Below, one piece after another: positions 42,570 to 51,071 of a stretch of 54,110 nucleotides of DNA. Made by a program: the position numbers and the translations under genes. How positions within the stretch are numbered: position 1 is the stretch's first letter; every line of letters begins with the position of its first letter. This DNA is from Desulfovibrio intestinalis (GTDB lineage: Bacteria; Desulfobacterota; Desulfovibrionia; Desulfovibrionales; Desulfovibrionaceae), in the NCBI RefSeq assembly GCF_014202345.1, contig NZ_JACHGO010000012.1, positions 1-54,110 of the forward strand, read 5' to 3'. The notes under the pieces were generated by a model. The model saw only the letters and a program-made list of their open reading frames with translations, was not told the origin of the DNA and made no database searches.

Positions 42570-42941
42570 GGATAGATGGCCTTGTATGTGGAGGGGGGCG
42601 ACTTGCAAGAGTTGCCTGATTGATATCAGTTGTTTTGGATGCACTTCAGCGTCGCGCGTGTTTTTTAATGGACAGCGGAGTATAGAAGCCTGCCCATTTC
42701 TGATCAAAAAGGCATGCGTAAGTATTGTTTTCGGTATTTAGTATGTAGTTTTACACATACATTAGCGCAATTATCTTCCTGTTTTCATTTGAAATTTATG
42801 TGGGGTTGTAGTGTTTTTATTGCAAAAGACTTTTTGGTTTTATGTTCATGAGTATGCAAATATTTCCAAGCAATAACGCAATTTTTTGTAGGCTGGGCCA
42901 GCATTAGGGGGGAAAAATCTGGTTTTTTATAAATGTGAATT
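42570..42941. other. AT-rich gap before the legB fragment
   Basis: No gene is seen. The composition is strongly AT-rich up to about 42955, where GC-rich sequence with legB coding resumes sharply. It appears to contain the right junction of the insert. Confidence 0.5.
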
Positions 42942-43373
42942 TTGTTATGCTATAAGAAAAAGCGTTTGTCACTGGCGTATGCGCTGGAGCAGCCGGTCAT
43001 TCGCATGGGTTCGCTGGATCCGCAGAGGGACATGACCTTTGTGCGCGACACCGCACTGGGATTTATTGCGGCGGGCACTGCCCCAGGCGTGGAAGGGGAG
43101 ACCATCAATCTTGGCGTGGGACGCACGGACAGCATCGGCGCCATTGCACACCGCATTTTGGAATTGATGGATTCCAAAAAAAACATTGAGCAGGATGCGG
43201 CTCGCCTGCGTCCGTCCAAGAGTGAAGTCATGCGGCTGCTGTCAGACAACAGCAAGGCGCGCGATCTGCTTGGCTGGTCGCCCACCGTTACCCTGGACGA
43301 AGGGTTGCAGGAAACTATAGAATTTGTGCAGCGACATTTGCCCCTGTATAAAACCGCCACATATGCCGTGTAG
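42942..43373 (+). pseudogene. legB: C-terminal fragment of a LegB-type 4,6-dehydratase
   Basis: From about 42990 the plus strand reads VIRMGSLDPQRDMTFVRDTA, then GETINLGVGRTDSIGAIAHR, and LLGWSPTVTLDEGLQETIEF near the end. This matches the C-terminal third of a UDP-GlcNAc 4,6-dehydratase of the LegB type (extended SDR family). The NAD-binding part and catalytic triad are missing. There is no reasonable start, so it is a relic. Together with the legC fragment it brackets the AT-rich insert. Confidence 0.78.
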
Positions 43374-43642
43374 AGACGGAGCGCAGCACTTTTTAAAAAA
43401 GAAGCAAGTTGGGCGGGCGGTAATGTGTCGGGCAGTGCGTAATGTACTGGCACATTGTAGTGTGCTGACTTTTTTGTAAAAATTGGTCTCCGCGTGGTAA
43501 GGAGCAAAGCCGGTTGGTGCGGCGTTACATCTTCGCCTGCTGGAGATGCAGATTTGGTCGGGCTTGATAGTGCAGTTGTGCAAATGTCAGCCCAGGTTGC
43601 TGCCATCCTTGCCGTGCAGTGACGGCAAGAAGAGGGAATGAT

Positions 43643-44557
43643 TTGAAACAGATACTGGTTACGGGCGCAAGCGGTTTTGTAGGCAGGCATTTGATCCCGC
43701 ATCTGTTGGGCGAGGGACACCGTGTTTTTGCGCTTTCACGTAGCGCGCCCGTTGCTGGCGCGCATCATATCCCAGTTGCAGACTATACGCCTGTTTCTAT
43801 TGCTGCGGCCTTGCGGGGGCGGGAGTTTGATGCCTTCATTCATCTTGCCGGGGCCGGGTCGGTTCCTTCAGACCGTAATATCCTTACACTTACGCGCATC
43901 AACGCCATTTTGCCGGGCATCATTGTGGAGGCAGCGGCAAAATTTGGCGCACGGGCTGTGGTTATGGCTGGCAGTTACGCGGAGTATGCCTCGCCTGCGC
44001 AGGACGAGCTTTTAACAGAGAAGCATCCGCTGGAAGAAAGCGAACCCTACGGCACCAGCAAGGCCGCCGGGGCCGAATTTGCACTGGCACAGGGCAAATT
44101 TTACAACATTCCAGTGGCGGTGGGGCGTCTTTTCAATCTTTATGGGCCACAAGACACTCTGCGTCACCGGCTCTTCCCTTCGCTGGTTGACCGGCTGAAA
44201 ACAGGACAGGAAGTGCCCCTGTCCGAGGGGAGGCAGGCGCGGGATTTTGTGTATATCAAGGATGCGTGTTCTGCCGTATCCCAAATGATGCACGCCCTCA
44301 TGGAAGGAACGCTGCCGTCGGCGGCGTATAATATTGCCTCCGGCTGTCCTTGCTCTGTGGCGGATTTTGCCAAAAAGACAGCGCAGGCCCTTAATGTGGA
44401 CGTCTCGTTGCTCAAGTTTGGCGCGCTGCCGCCGCGCGCGGTTCCTGATGCGCCCTTTATGGTTGGCGACCCCTCGCTATTGCACTCGGTAACTGGCTGG
44501 AAGTGCGCGCACTCGTTGCACGAAGGCTTGCATGATAGCGTGCGCGGAGGGGAGTAA
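43643..44557 (+). CDS. NAD-dependent epimerase/dehydratase
   Basis: A 304-residue extended short-chain dehydrogenase. The NAD motif QILVTGASGFVGRHL starts at residue 2, FIHLAGAGS lies near 70, and the catalytic YxxxK is in EPYGTSKAAGAEFAL near 142. LFNLYGPQDTLRHRLFP and RDFVYIKDACSA are usual for nucleotide-sugar epimerases. The specific sugar cannot be read. TTG 43643 with GAGGG upstream places the protein start one residue before the Rossmann strand; earlier starts in the frame add no family sequence. The stop overlaps the following glycosyltransferase start. Confidence 0.85.
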   Translation: MKQILVTGASGFVGRHLIPHLLGEGHRVFALSRSAPVAGAHHIPVADYTPVSIAAALRGREFDAFIHLAGAGSVPSDRNILTLTRINAILPGIIVEAAAKFGARAVVMAGSYAEYASPAQDELLTEKHPLEESEPYGTSKAAGAEFALAQGKFYNIPVAVGRLFNLYGPQDTLRHRLFPSLVDRLKTGQEVPLSEGRQARDFVYIKDACSAVSQMMHALMEGTLPSAAYNIASGCPCSVADFAKKTAQALNVDVSLLKFGALPPRAVPDAPFMVGDPSLLHSVTGWKCAHSLHEGLHDSVRGGE

Positions 44558-45594
44558 TGTCTGAACCAAAAATCAGCGTCGTTCTTTCTGTAAAAAACGG
44601 CATGCCGTTCCTCTCTGAAGCTGTAGACTCCATCCTTGGGCAAACGTTTACGCAGTTTGAGCTGCTCTTGCTGGACAACGCTTCAACCGACGCTACACGT
44701 CAGTATATGGAGTCCATCACAGACGAGCGGGTACGGTGCATTTACAATGAGCATGACCTTGGCATAGATGGTTCACGCAACAAAGCCTTTACATTGGCCT
44801 GTGCCCCCTATGTTGCGGCTATGGATGCGGATGACGCCGCCGCCCCCCACAGGCTGGAAGCGCAGCATGCGCTGATGGAATCGGGCCCGTCTGTTCTGGC
44901 AAGCGGCGGGGCCTATGCCGTGTATGAAACAGGCAAAATACATGCGCTGCCCGTTGAGCCGGGGGCGACCGCCTGTATGACGCTGTTCAATGCGGCCTTG
45001 GTACATCCGGCCTCCATTATGCGGAAGCACGAAGCATTGACCCTTGTGGGCGGGTATCCCCCCCACCTCACGCCTGTGGAGGATTACGCGCTATGGGCGC
45101 GGCTTCTCATGTCAGGCAAGGGGGGCCTGGCCAACCACAAGGATGTGCTTTTGCGCTACCGCACCCATCCTGAGGTGGACAGATCTGCGTATCATCAGCG
45201 CATGTCGCAACAGGCCGACAAGGTGCGCGCCGAGCTTTGCCGCTGGTTTTGGGGCGACGAGGCCACTGATGAAAAAGTTCGGCTGCACTGCCTGTCTTCT
45301 GACGGACGGGCGGCATCCATTGAGGATCTGAAATCCATTGCCGGGTATCTTTGTACGCTGCCCGCGGGCAATGCCCGCCGGCGGCTTTTGCCGCAGCCGC
45401 AGCTGGAAGCGCAGGTAGCCTTGCAGTGGGAGACCGTATGCCAGATGATATCGCGCGCGCTCTTTATCAAGGCGCTGGCCTGCATGCCAGTGCTGTTTCG
45501 TGGGTGCAGCCCCTCCACCACCGCGCGCTTGATGAAAAGTACTCTGCAAGTGGCTCGCCTGCGTGCGGAAAATCTTTGGAAAATGCTGCGCTGA
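44557..45594 (+). CDS. Family 2 glycosyltransferase
   Basis: A 345-residue GT-A fold glycosyltransferase. The N-terminus KISVVLSVKNGMPFLSEAVD, then LLLDNASTDATRQY and VAAMDADDAAAPHR, show the nucleotide-binding part and the Asp-x-Asp metal site (about residue 90). LVGGYPPHLTPVEDYALWAR contains the typical ED acceptor motif near 175. It probably adds one sugar to a lipid-linked precursor on the cytoplasmic face of the membrane. The ATG shares a base with the epimerase stop, so the genes are coupled. Confidence 0.92.
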   Translation: MSEPKISVVLSVKNGMPFLSEAVDSILGQTFTQFELLLLDNASTDATRQYMESITDERVRCIYNEHDLGIDGSRNKAFTLACAPYVAAMDADDAAAPHRLEAQHALMESGPSVLASGGAYAVYETGKIHALPVEPGATACMTLFNAALVHPASIMRKHEALTLVGGYPPHLTPVEDYALWARLLMSGKGGLANHKDVLLRYRTHPEVDRSAYHQRMSQQADKVRAELCRWFWGDEATDEKVRLHCLSSDGRAASIEDLKSIAGYLCTLPAGNARRRLLPQPQLEAQVALQWETVCQMISRALFIKALACMPVLFRGCSPSTTARLMKSTLQVARLRAENLWKMLR

Positions 45595-45653
45595 ACGGTG
45601 AAGGATAATTGAAAAAATGGTGCCATATCCAGCCTGGCTGCAAGGAAGAGGGC

Positions 45654-46865
45654 ATGCCTAAAATTGTGCATTGTGTTTTTGGGCTTGGCTGCGGCGGCGC
45701 GGAAAGGCTGCTGCTCACTACGGTCGAGGGCCTCCATAAACGCGGCTATGTGGATCAGCATGTGCTGGTAGCGGATTTGTCCACGCCGGCCATGCGCCAC
45801 TATGTTGAGGCCATCTCACAGTACGCCACAGTGTACGAAGCGCCTTCCCAGGCAGACCTCAAAGATTGCTCAATCCACGTGCCGCCCTTACTCCGTCTGC
45901 TGCCCAGGCGCATATTGTTCAATATTGTCCGGCACGCCGTTGTTCTGCAAAAAATTGCCCCGGATATTGTGCATGTCTGGTCAGACAATATCTATGCCGC
46001 GCTGGGGGCCTGCCTCGTCAGGACGCCCAGAATTGTTCTGGCGTGGCAGAATATGGCGCTCAACGTCTGGCACAAGCTGAATATCCTCCCGCGCAAGGCC
46101 TTGCCGCGCACATATCTTTGGCGCGCTCTCTACGCCCTGTTGTTCCGCTGGCGCAAGGACATCACGTGCCTTAACGTCAGCCGCGCCGCAGCGGATTCCT
46201 ACGCCCAGTGGCTGCATCTCGACAGCAGATCCATCAATGTGCTGTATCCTGGCATTGGCGTTGCGCAGTGGCCCCGCTGTGATGCTGCGGAAGTTGCGGA
46301 GCTAAAAAACTCCTTGCACATTGCCTCAGACCACGCGGTTGTTATTGGATTGATGCGCTTTGACGCGACCAAGCGCCCAGAGCTGTGGATTGAGGTTGCA
46401 AAGCGCACCAGAGAGCAGTTTCCCAACGTGACCTTTGTGGCTTTTGGCGACGGCCCGTTGCGCGAGGCGCTCACCCCCCTGGCCGCCCGCGCAGGCGTTT
46501 TGTTGCCGGGGGTGGGTAACGCCCGCAACGCCCTGTCTATGGCGGACATCATGCTGCACACGGCTAAAACTGAAGGCTTTGGTGTTGTCTACCTTGAGGC
46601 CCAGTTGTTGGGTGTGCCGCTTGTGTCCACAAATACGGGCGGCGCGTCAGAGGCCGTTGTGGACGGCGAAAGCGCCCTGCTGGTGGCAGAAAGCAGCAAC
46701 CTGGCCGACGACCTCACTGCGGCGACCCTGCGCATCTTGCGGGATGAGGCCTGGCGCAAACGCGCCGCCTTGCGTGGGGCGGCATTTGTAAAAGAGCGCT
46801 TCTCGTTGGAAAACATGCTCGACCACACCCTGGGTTTTTACGGTCTGCCACCTTTTGCGCGGTAA
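45654..46865 (+). CDS. Family 4 glycosyltransferase
   Basis: A GT-B fold glycosyltransferase of about 403 residues. PKIVHCVFGLGCGGAERLLL at the start is the usual GT4 glycine-rich acceptor region, and the C-terminal half contains VVIGLMRFDATKRPELWIEV, VTFVAFGDGPLREALTPLA, and the conserved Glu motif TAKTEGFGVVYLEAQLLGVP. ATG 45654 fits the family start and has a purine-rich GGAAGAGGG upstream; TTG 45609 in frame would add 15 residues. It follows the GT2 gene and is followed within five bases by another GT4 gene. Confidence 0.92.
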   Translation: MPKIVHCVFGLGCGGAERLLLTTVEGLHKRGYVDQHVLVADLSTPAMRHYVEAISQYATVYEAPSQADLKDCSIHVPPLLRLLPRRILFNIVRHAVVLQKIAPDIVHVWSDNIYAALGACLVRTPRIVLAWQNMALNVWHKLNILPRKALPRTYLWRALYALLFRWRKDITCLNVSRAAADSYAQWLHLDSRSINVLYPGIGVAQWPRCDAAEVAELKNSLHIASDHAVVIGLMRFDATKRPELWIEVAKRTREQFPNVTFVAFGDGPLREALTPLAARAGVLLPGVGNARNALSMADIMLHTAKTEGFGVVYLEAQLLGVPLVSTNTGGASEAVVDGESALLVAESSNLADDLTAATLRILRDEAWRKRAALRGAAFVKERFSLENMLDHTLGFYGLPPFAR

Positions 46866-46869
46866 TTCC

Positions 46870-48135
46870 ATGCAAAATACAACGCTGTTTCTTGTTACGC
46901 ACCGCTTCCCATACGGAGAAGGCGAGACATTTCTGCAGGATGAAATCCCCTACCTGCTGGAGGCGGGCTTTCGCGTCTCCATTTTGCCCGTAAGCCGGGC
47001 CAGCGGGCGTCGTGCCTTGCCTGCGGGGGTGGAGGTGTCGGATGCCCTTGTACTCACCCCCCGGCAAAAATGTGCGTACATGCTGCGTTACGGGCTTGGG
47101 CGGCTGTTTTGGCAGGAGGTTCTGTCCGGGGCTGTGCCGTTCAACGCGCGCGCTCTGGCGCGTCTGGCCTATGCCTGCGCGACGGTGCGGGTACACAAAG
47201 AACGGCTGCGGGCCATGCTGACGGCAGAAGAAAACGCTGGGCGCAAAGGGGTATTTTATACGTACTGGTTCACGCCCACAACTTGCGCCTGCGCGGGCAG
47301 CCATGCTCCTGTGGTAACGAGAGCGCACGGCAATGATATTTTTCCAGAGCAAAATGCCAGCGGTTATATCCCCCTTTGCCGATGGCGCGCCACGCTTCCT
47401 GACATGGTTGTGCCCTGCTCGCGGCAGGGCGCGGCGACGCTTGAGGCCCAGGGCGTCCCCCCGCAGAGGCTTGCGGTCAGTTATCTGGGCGTACCGGAGG
47501 CCGAGCCGCAACTGCGTATTCCTTCCCCCAACGAGCGTATTCTGCTTTCGTGCAGTTCGGCCGTCGCCATCAAGCGGCTGGATCTGTTGGCCGAGCGGGT
47601 GCGCCAATATGCTTTGGCCAGGCCGGAATGCGCATGCGTATGGCACCACGTGGGCGGCGGTGAGTTGCTGGCGCCCCTTGCCGAATACTGCAAGAATCAC
47701 CTGCAGGGCGTTGCCAATCTGCAATATGTGCTGCACGGGCAAATGCCCGTGGATGCTGTGCGGGCCTTTATGAATACCACGGCTGTGGACGCGCTGGTAA
47801 ACGTCAGCGCTTCAGAGGGGGTTCCGGTGAGCATGATGGAGGCTCTTCATGCGGGCATACCCATAATTGGCACGGCTGTGGGCGGCATTGCGGAACTGGT
47901 TACACCGGATGTCGGGATGCTGCTGCCAGCGGATGCCAACGCGGAGGCCTTTAATGCCGCTGTGGATGCGCTGCCCCGTTTTAAAAGTCCTGCGGCCCGT
48001 GCCGCTATTGTTCAGGCTGGCCGACAGCGTTTTTCATCTGCAAACAACTACCGTAATTTTTGCAGCCAGGTGCTGCTGCCGCTTGTAGTGGCCCCTCCTC
48101 TTCTATGTCCTGGCGATAATTGCGATCCCCGGTGA
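46870..48135 (+). CDS. Family 4 glycosyltransferase
   Basis: A 421-residue GT-B glycosyltransferase. The N-terminus LFLVTHRFPYGEGETFLQDE resembles the WcaL/AmsK-like group of exopolysaccharide enzymes. RAHGNDIFPEQNASGYIPL lies in the middle, and the donor domain has LSCSSAVAIKRLDLLAERVR, NVSASEGVPVSMMEALHAGI and a final AGRQRFSSANNYRNFC. ATG 46870 begins four bases after the previous stop. It is the last gene of the glycan cluster; the element-type genes begin about 240 bases further on. Sugar specificity unknown. Confidence 0.9.
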   Translation: MQNTTLFLVTHRFPYGEGETFLQDEIPYLLEAGFRVSILPVSRASGRRALPAGVEVSDALVLTPRQKCAYMLRYGLGRLFWQEVLSGAVPFNARALARLAYACATVRVHKERLRAMLTAEENAGRKGVFYTYWFTPTTCACAGSHAPVVTRAHGNDIFPEQNASGYIPLCRWRATLPDMVVPCSRQGAATLEAQGVPPQRLAVSYLGVPEAEPQLRIPSPNERILLSCSSAVAIKRLDLLAERVRQYALARPECACVWHHVGGGELLAPLAEYCKNHLQGVANLQYVLHGQMPVDAVRAFMNTTAVDALVNVSASEGVPVSMMEALHAGIPIIGTAVGGIAELVTPDVGMLLPADANAEAFNAAVDALPRFKSPAARAAIVQAGRQRFSSANNYRNFCSQVLLPLVVAPPLLCPGDNCDPR

Positions 48136-48312
48136 GAAGTGATAGGTAATCTCCCCATTTTTAGGAGCGGTCAGAAGTAGAAAGTATGCCATTGAAAGGT
48201 TGGCGTCCCTGACACAGGAATCAAAAATGGAACATGGAACAATGTTATTCATCCATCTTTAAGAATATATTACTCTTTCAAGAATACCAGAGTAATGCTT
48301 CAAATCAGCCTG

Positions 48313-48346
48313 AAAGCCCTGTGCAGCACCAAGCTGGCAGGGCTTT
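48313..48346 (+). terminator. Hairpin before the ERF gene, terminator or attenuator
   Basis: AAAGCCCTG (48313-48321) and CAGGGCTTT (48338-48346) form a perfect 9-bp stem with CAGC/GCTG inside. GTCATTTTTC follows. It ends 16 bases before the ERF ribosome binding site and separates the two parts. Confidence 0.65.
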
Positions 48347-48373
48347 GTCATTTTTCAATCACGGAGGAATCTC

Positions 48374-49075
48374 ATGACCCCATACCAATCTGAAAACATC
48401 ACCGAACTGGCCAAGGCTTTGCTCAACGTGCAACGAACCATGCAACCCATAGTTAAGGATGCTGAAAATCCTTTCACCAAAAGCTGGTACGCCAGCCTCA
48501 ACAGCGTCATGGATGCCTGTCGTGATGCGCTCATCGAAAACGGCATATGGCTGTGTCAGTATCCTGTGCCAGTGGAGCAGCCCAACTCTCTCGGGCTGGT
48601 TACCAAGCTGACCCATGCGGAATCAGGTCAATGGCAAAGTTCCCTTGCTGTTGTTCCCCTGCCAAAGGCCGACCCGCAGGGCATGGGATCGGCCATGACC
48701 TATTGCCGTCGCTACGCTCTAACCGCCATGTTGGGCATGGTCACGGAAGATGATGACGGCGAGGGAGCGAGAACTGGCCGAAAAACGCCCTCACGTCCGA
48801 AATTACCCATAAACGCCTCTGAGGCGCGAAAAGTGGGTTCTCCCGATGCCAACATCAAAAGCAAGTCTCCAGCCACCTCAAATCGACCAACAGCCAACCT
48901 TGAAAAGCTTCCTCCGCTGGAGGGCATAACCTACCAGCAGGTCACGGCCCAGGACGGGCGGCCCTGCATCATTGCCAGCGGCAACACGCAGGCCAAAAAG
49001 GAATTGCTCACAGGTGCAGGCTTCCGCTGGAACCCGCATAGAAAATTGTGGTGGAAGTATGTTGATGCCGCATAG
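48374..49075 (+). CDS. ERF-family single-strand annealing protein
   Basis: A 233-residue recombination protein. Residues of about 1-130 follow the ERF pattern: ITELAKALLNVQRTMQPIVK, then NPFTKSWYASLNSVMDACRD, WLCQYPVPV, and the conserved MGSAMTYCRRYALTAMLGM with the acidic DDDGE after it. ERF proteins anneal complementary single strands in phage-type recombination. The C-terminus (TAQDGRPCIIASGNTQAKKE onward) is a small domain ending GFRWNPHRKLWWKY, as found in other element proteins. GGAGG precedes ATG 48374. It pairs with the nuclease encoded next. Confidence 0.9.
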   Translation: MTPYQSENITELAKALLNVQRTMQPIVKDAENPFTKSWYASLNSVMDACRDALIENGIWLCQYPVPVEQPNSLGLVTKLTHAESGQWQSSLAVVPLPKADPQGMGSAMTYCRRYALTAMLGMVTEDDDGEGARTGRKTPSRPKLPINASEARKVGSPDANIKSKSPATSNRPTANLEKLPPLEGITYQQVTAQDGRPCIIASGNTQAKKELLTGAGFRWNPHRKLWWKYVDAA

Positions 49076-49095
49076 CGAAAACAAAAAGACTGAGT

Positions 49096-49130
49096 GAAAG
49101 GGCTGCCTGATGGCGGCCCTTTCGCTTTTA
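49096..49130 (+). terminator. Hairpin between the ERF and nuclease genes
   Basis: GAAAGGGC (49096-49103) and GCCCTTTC (49116-49123), with GCC/GGC inside, followed by GCTTTTA. It is terminator-like and may lower expression of the genes behind it. Confidence 0.65.
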
Positions 49131-49143
49131 TGGAGACAGGATT

Positions 49144-50307
49144 ATGGAACTATCAGACCGCACGGAAGGATTGCGGGCATTAATTCGTCAGGGGCTGCAG
49201 GCGGTCTCTCAGCAAAGTACCACCGCTCATCTGGGCGACAGGTCCACCTATGTGGGCATGAGTGACATTGGTCAGCACTGGGAATGTCCACGGGCTGCGT
49301 TGGCCAGAAAGGTGCTGCCCACCACAAACAGCCTGGAGCGCCTGCTGACCCTGCAGCGCGGGCATTGGTTTGAATCCGGGGTTGGCCAGGCTCTGGCATC
49401 CCTGAGCCTGCATGTATTGCCCCAGCTTGAGATCAACTGGCAGCATCAGGGCGTACCCATCAAGGCACATCTGGATTTTGTGGTGGTCTGGGGTGCGCCC
49501 GTCAATGCCATACGGATTCTGGAAGTGAAGAGTACGGACAAGCTGCCTGCTTCGCCGCACGATTCCCATCTACTGCAACTGCACGGACAGATCGGGCTTA
49601 TGGCAAAAGCATGGAGGAAGCCCGTCTTCAGCCTCCGTACTGAGGACGGTACGCTTCTACATGACAAAATGACCTTTCCGCAACTTTGCCTTGCCCATCT
49701 TGGCCTGCATCTGCCCACAACTGCTACCGAGGCAAGTATGGAGGCATGGCTGCTCTGCCTTTCTATGAAGGAGGTAAAGGCGTTCGGTCCCTATGGCTTC
49801 AATCAGGCCATGCTCGATACGGCCCTTGACCATGCGACACAGCTTTGGGACGAGCTAGCAGCATTCCGCGCAGGGAACATAACCCTGGCACAGGTGGATT
49901 GCGCCCAAGGTTTTTACCCAATCTGTTCGTACTGTGAATATAACGGCGACTGCCCCAAATTCCCACAGGGAGTGCAGATGCCGCAATGGGAACCAGCACT
50001 TGAAAAGCTAGCTGCCCTCAAGGAGCAGCGCACGGCCTTAGATAACGAAATCAAAGAAATGGAGACGGTGCTCAAGCTGGTTCACCGCCAGTCTGGCGCA
50101 CAGGATTGGGTAGAAACGGGGAAGTACCGCTTTCGCATGTCAGTAGCAGCAGGACGCAGCACGCTTAATCGTGACGCCCTGCATGAAGAACTGACCGACA
50201 TTTTCCGCTTTGAAGGGGTAGGCGGAATCGACGTAGATGCATTGCTAGCACGCTGCGAGCGTACGGGTGCGCCTTCTGAGCGGCTGTCCATTTCACCCAT
50301 AAACTGA
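49144..50307 (+). CDS. PD-(D/E)XK nuclease with Fe-S type cysteines (Cas4/RecB-like)
   Basis: A 387-residue nuclease. The catalytic core is LDFVVVWG (Asp) near residue 108 and ILEVKSTDK (Glu-x-Lys) near 125, followed by LLQLHGQIGLMAKA (the Gln of motif QxxxY-like proteins). One cysteine in HWECPRAAL near residue 45 and three in YPICSYCEYNGDCPKF near 265 fit a Cas4/AddB-type [4Fe-4S] clamp. Such nucleases resect 5' ends and would load the ERF annealing protein encoded upstream. GGAGACAGG precedes ATG 49144. The C-terminus is a coiled coil plus a small domain. Confidence 0.88.
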   Translation: MELSDRTEGLRALIRQGLQAVSQQSTTAHLGDRSTYVGMSDIGQHWECPRAALARKVLPTTNSLERLLTLQRGHWFESGVGQALASLSLHVLPQLEINWQHQGVPIKAHLDFVVVWGAPVNAIRILEVKSTDKLPASPHDSHLLQLHGQIGLMAKAWRKPVFSLRTEDGTLLHDKMTFPQLCLAHLGLHLPTTATEASMEAWLLCLSMKEVKAFGPYGFNQAMLDTALDHATQLWDELAAFRAGNITLAQVDCAQGFYPICSYCEYNGDCPKFPQGVQMPQWEPALEKLAALKEQRTALDNEIKEMETVLKLVHRQSGAQDWVETGKYRFRMSVAAGRSTLNRDALHEELTDIFRFEGVGGIDVDALLARCERTGAPSERLSISPIN

Positions 50308-50426
50308 ACTCCGGGAGGTTATCAGGGGTATGATTCTGACGTGGCCCTGTGCCGAATCAAAACAGGCGGCGGTTTTGAAACAACCTGCTGGGCATGCGCC
50401 TTATGCGGGAGATTGTATTCGGCTGA

Positions 50427-50702
50427 TCAGGCTGGGTACTGCCGCGATGTGTGCAGAACGGTTACAACGCGTATCGCACCCGGTGAACATGTATACACAA
50501 GCAAATAGTGTTTATGGACAACAAGTTCGCGAGTCCCCTTTATACGTCCTGGTTTACCCATTTCAGAAAACGTCAGCAGCCGATTGGCCTGATTGTCGAA
50601 CAAGTCATCCAATGCATCCGCAGCCTGATTATCATGTTCAAAGATGAAAGCATAAATCTGTTTTCGGTCTTCTAGGGATTGAGGAGACCAGATCAGATTC
50701 AT
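50427..50702 (-). CDS. ParE/RelE-family toxin
   Basis: A 91-residue toxin of the ParE/RelE superfamily. MNLIWSPQSLEDRKQIYAFI and DLFDNQANRLLTFSEMGKPG are typical, as is the ending RELVVHKHYLLVYTC, then VTVLHTSRQYP. Members either block gyrase (ParE) or cut mRNA in the ribosome (RelE); the sequence alone does not settle which, although the GRIKGTRELV pattern is nearer ParE. The gene overlaps the antitoxin stop by four bases (ATGA). It runs opposite to the flanking recombination genes, as expected for an independent stabilisation module. Confidence 0.92.
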   Translation of the reverse strand: MNLIWSPQSLEDRKQIYAFIFEHDNQAADALDDLFDNQANRLLTFSEMGKPGRIKGTRELVVHKHYLLVYTCSPGAIRVVTVLHTSRQYPA

Positions 50703-50986
50703 AGTGATCCTTCTCGACTAGCCGCCAGCGAAGATTTAAAGGCTCCCATCTGTGCAAGAGCCTGCTCCTGTGTCAGGCCACGTCCCGCCTCCAATTCTTG
50801 CAATCCGCGCTCCACCTTGCCTTTGAACCACATGTCGTAATGATTCCTACGGACGTCCTGCTGCACATACTCAGCCATAAATGCTCTCAGAAGCTCAGTA
50901 TTGTCGCAGGCGTTCTTTTCAGCAACATGCACAAAGGCACTCAACAGACTGGCGTCAACAGAAAAACTAACTGTTTGCTCTGACAT
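50699..50986 (-). CDS. Antitoxin of the ParE/RelE pair (RelB/DinJ-like)
   Basis: A 95-residue antitoxin. The N-terminus MSEQTVSFSVDASLLSAFVH, then DNTELLRAFMAEYVQQ is ribbon-helix-helix-like, fitting DNA binding and autorepression. The C-terminal part (KVERGLQELEAGRGLTQEQA) would embrace the toxin. ATG 50986 has AGGGGG upstream; the longer frame to 51163 overlaps the divergent ATPase gene and is unlikely. Start to start with that gene leaves only about 85 bases for two promoters. Confidence 0.85.
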   Translation of the reverse strand: MSEQTVSFSVDASLLSAFVHVAEKNACDNTELLRAFMAEYVQQDVRRNHYDMWFKGKVERGLQELEAGRGLTQEQALAQMGAFKSSLAASREGSL

Positions 50987-51071
50987 AAATACCCCCTGTC
51001 TATCAAAAAGATAGGGCCTTGTTCGCCTTCGGTCAAGCGAATAGCACACACAACATGAAAAGGTGAAAATA

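Noticed and set aside
43461..43622. 53-codon plus-strand open stretch before the epimerase
   Set aside because: It reads as fairly protein-like, but has no start codon or known family, and an equally open frame exists on the other strand.
48136..48373. Possible right attachment site of the tRNA-Leu element
   Set aside because: I looked for the tRNA 3' end (CCCCTTCGGCACCA) here and at the other block borders and saw no copy; only a terminator-like hairpin is present.
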